Of a stretch of 64,000 nt of DNA, positions 62,261 through 64,000 are shown piece after piece; within the stretch, counting starts at the first letter, position 1, and each line of letters starts with the position of its first letter. The position numbers and the translations under genes are program-made. Source of the stretch: Betaproteobacteria bacterium Ga0077540 (GTDB lineage: Bacteria; Pseudomonadota; Gammaproteobacteria; Burkholderiales; Methylophilaceae); the NCBI GenBank assembly GCA_001464125.1, contig LNEP01000014.1, positions 62,001 through 126,000 of the forward strand, given 5' to 3'. Below the pieces are notes generated by a model. The model saw nothing but the letters and a program-made list of their open reading frames with translations, was not told the DNA's origin and searched no databases.

Positions 62261-63652
62261 ATGAAGTCTTCACAACAGTTGGTTTATAGCAAAGAACTGA
62301 CCATCCAGTCTTTAATTAAGATGCTGGCTGACCCAGTATTGATGATAGTTTCTCTTGTCTTGCTGAGCATCTATTTTGGTGAGACGCTAGATGAGAAATA
62401 TTACCTGATTGCGATGTTAATCTTTGCAATTAGCTTCCCCGGCACTTGGTACAAGCACACCTCTATTTGGCAACAGTTTATGGGTATTCTGACTGACTGG
62501 TTCTTTATTGTCGCCGTCATTTTGTTTTTTGGATATTCCACCAGTTATCTGGATATTTTCCCTAGAGACATGATTACTTCTTGGGTGGTAATTACCCCAG
62601 TGTTGATATTAATTGTGCACATCGCTGTTGATAGTTACCTCAATAGCAAACTATATCGAGAAGCCGTCACTAGGAATGCAGTGATTGTAGGCGTAGGTAA
62701 TTTGGGGATGCAACTGCGCGACCGCATGGATAATGACCTAGAGTTAGGTTTGCAGTTTAAAGGTTTTTTTGACGACCGTGATTTAAGCCGTACTACCCTT
62801 GAAGATCATAATAGCTTGCAGTTGATGGGGCGAATTAATGAGTTGTCGGATTATGTGCGCAACAACGGCATAGATATTATTTACATTGCATTACCGATGA
62901 CCTCGCAACCCAGGGTTCTCGATTTGTTGGATAGTTTAAAAGATACCACTGTATCTATTTACTTTGTGCCGGACATCTTTGTGTTTGATTTGATTCAAGC
63001 GCGTATTGATGATGTGGGTGGTATTCCAGTGGTGGCAGTATGCGAGACGCCATTTTCTGGGTTTAATGGATTTGTGAAACGCGCCAGTGACATTGTTCTG
63101 TCGCTGATTATTTTGGTGCTTATTTCTCCCTTGTTGATTGCGGTTGCGATTGGGGTCAAGATGTCATCAAAAGGGCCTATCCTCTTCAAGCAACGACGTT
63201 ATGGCTTGGACGCCGAGGAGATTTTGGTTTACAAGTTCAGGTCAATGACGGTTGAAGAGAACGGAGATACCGTCACACAGGCAACTAAAAATGATGTACG
63301 CATCACGCCTTTTGGACGATTTATTCGCAAGACCTCTTTAGACGAGTTGCCACAGTTTATCAATGTGCTCCAAGGTCGTATGAGTATTGTAGGACCAAGG
63401 CCGCATGCAGTGGCACACAATGAGATGTACCGCAAAGTGATTAAAGGTTACATGATTCGTCACAAAGTAAAGCCAGGGATTACTGGCTGGGCGCAGGTCA
63501 ATGGCTTACGCGGAGAAACTGATACTGTCGATAAAATGGAAGCGCGTATTGAATACGATTTAGACTATTTGAGAAGCTGGTCGCTGGGTTTCGATTTGAA
63601 AATTATCGTGCGCACCGTGTTACTGGTGTTTAAAGATCGAAACGCCTATTAG
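62261..63652 (+). CDS. undecaprenyl-phosphate sugar (glucose) phosphotransferase, WcaJ-like
   Basis: Starts polysaccharide synthesis by moving a sugar phosphate from a UDP-sugar to undecaprenyl phosphate on the inner membrane. Four N-terminal helices, a CoA-binding-like middle domain (VIVGVGNLGMQLRDRMDN) and the catalytic C-terminal domain (KRASDIVLSLIILVLISP; YKFRSM; RMSIVGPRPHA; GITGWAQVNGLRGET) give the full PHPT architecture in 463 residues. The particular sugar is a guess; glucose-1-phosphate is most common. Confidence 0.93.
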   Translation: MKSSQQLVYSKELTIQSLIKMLADPVLMIVSLVLLSIYFGETLDEKYYLIAMLIFAISFPGTWYKHTSIWQQFMGILTDWFFIVAVILFFGYSTSYLDIFPRDMITSWVVITPVLILIVHIAVDSYLNSKLYREAVTRNAVIVGVGNLGMQLRDRMDNDLELGLQFKGFFDDRDLSRTTLEDHNSLQLMGRINELSDYVRNNGIDIIYIALPMTSQPRVLDLLDSLKDTTVSIYFVPDIFVFDLIQARIDDVGGIPVVAVCETPFSGFNGFVKRASDIVLSLIILVLISPLLIAVAIGVKMSSKGPILFKQRRYGLDAEEILVYKFRSMTVEENGDTVTQATKNDVRITPFGRFIRKTSLDELPQFINVLQGRMSIVGPRPHAVAHNEMYRKVIKGYMIRHKVKPGITGWAQVNGLRGETDTVDKMEARIEYDLDYLRSWSLGFDLKIIVRTVLLVFKDRNAY

Positions 63653-63831
63653 TGCTCAATACGCTGCTGATATAAGCGTTCGTAAATATCCATTTCAGCA
63701 TGCAGTCTGACAATGTCATGAACTGTTACTGTCCCTAGCCCCATCACTTCACTATGGTAACCCGTTGATGTTGCGTCTGTATGTGGCGTTCTTTCATTAC
63801 GCAGATCGCGTAGTTTGTTCAATAATTTCAT
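63649..63831 (-). CDS. small hypothetical protein
   Basis: A 60-residue protein of unknown function whose reality is supported by an AGGAGAG ribosome site seven bases before the ATG at 63831. It is soluble and charged (LLNKLRDLRNERTPH; VHDIVRLHAEMDIYERLYQ), with a probable C-terminal helix and no cysteines. Its stop overlaps the end of the sugar transferase gene by 4 bp, convergently. The 169 bp from here to the window end show no gene I can support. Confidence 0.6.
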   Translation of the reverse strand: MKLLNKLRDLRNERTPHTDATSTGYHSEVMGLGTVTVHDIVRLHAEMDIYERLYQQRIEH

Positions 63832-64000
63832 GCTAACTCTCCTGTTTAATTAGGCGTAGTCTAGCGATCAATTGTGTCAGTTTGATGAGAAAAAACACGA
63901 AAATGCGCTTCGATGAGCATTTGGCTATGTAGTTTGCACGTATACATCAGCCTATCGTCCACGTATAAATCTTATGCTAGGTTACAGACAGATAAAAGTT

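Overview
The window looks like core chromosome of a betaproteobacterium of moderate-to-low G+C, most like the Methylophilaceae (Methylotenera-type methylotrophs). This assignment is inferred from gene families and gene order: a DUF2782 gene next to polA and thrB, tsaB-rimI followed by a uracil-glycosylase-like gene, a cox cluster with DUF2244, a tiny assembly protein, DUF2909, SURF1 and ctaA/ctaB, and a PEP-CTERM protein. No rRNA, CRISPR array, phage or insertion sequence was seen.

Layout. 1-3.2 kb: end of an RND multidrug efflux operon (pump permease plus NodT outer-membrane channel). 3.1-6.7 kb: a coupled three-gene operon (CinA-like domain protein, membrane protein, YkgJ-type cysteine protein), a membrane diguanylate cyclase and a MOSC protein. 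6.8-15 kb: polA, a LOG-family hydrolase, DUF2782, thrB, a membrane protein and uvrD. 15.0-15.2 kb: a structured small RNA with an anti-Shine-Dalgarno loop, reading opposite to its neighbours. 15.2-20.5 kb: the accessory island. It holds ung, then a single giant gene encoding a condensation-adenylation-carrier NRPS module fused to an acyltransferase-3 membrane domain, then a decayed 5' remnant of a second, diverged ung. 20.5-23.6 kb: an FKBP isomerase and groESL, the latter with a CIRCE operator and a sigma32-like promoter.

23.6-39.8 kb: housekeeping and accessory single genes (tas-like reductase, yjdM, pldA, rlhA, bioA-dacB, PEP-CTERM protein, a second FKBP, OsmC, VOC, DUF2322, coq7, glcF, ctpA, SelW-like, ferritin-like, NlpC/P60). 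Two large imperfect dyads of about 100-130 bp lie at 21320-21446 and 33158-33260. 40-44.2 kb: a tightly overlapping set (DinG/YoaA-type helicase, arfB) followed by tsaB-rimI-UDG/HolD-like protein. 44.2-49.3 kb: LemA with two TPM-domain proteins and a secreted unknown, then proS and a lytic transglycosylase. 49.5-52.3 kb: DUF1097, a secreted unknown, queA and tRNA-Leu(CAA).

52.4-61.1 kb: a complete-looking aa3/caa3 cytochrome c oxidase locus with structural subunits II (carrying its own cytochrome c domain), I and III, the copper chaperone CtaG, SURF1, a CxxxC SCO-like protein and the heme O/A synthases. It includes a 37-residue membrane protein at 55783-55896. 61.2-63.8 kb: galE and a polyprenyl-phosphate sugar transferase start what is probably a polysaccharide locus continuing beyond the window, which fits with the PEP-CTERM protein.

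The most unusual items are the NRPS-acyltransferase fusion with its ung scar, the small RNA at 15039-15183, and the active-site-less UDG/HolD-like protein after rimI.
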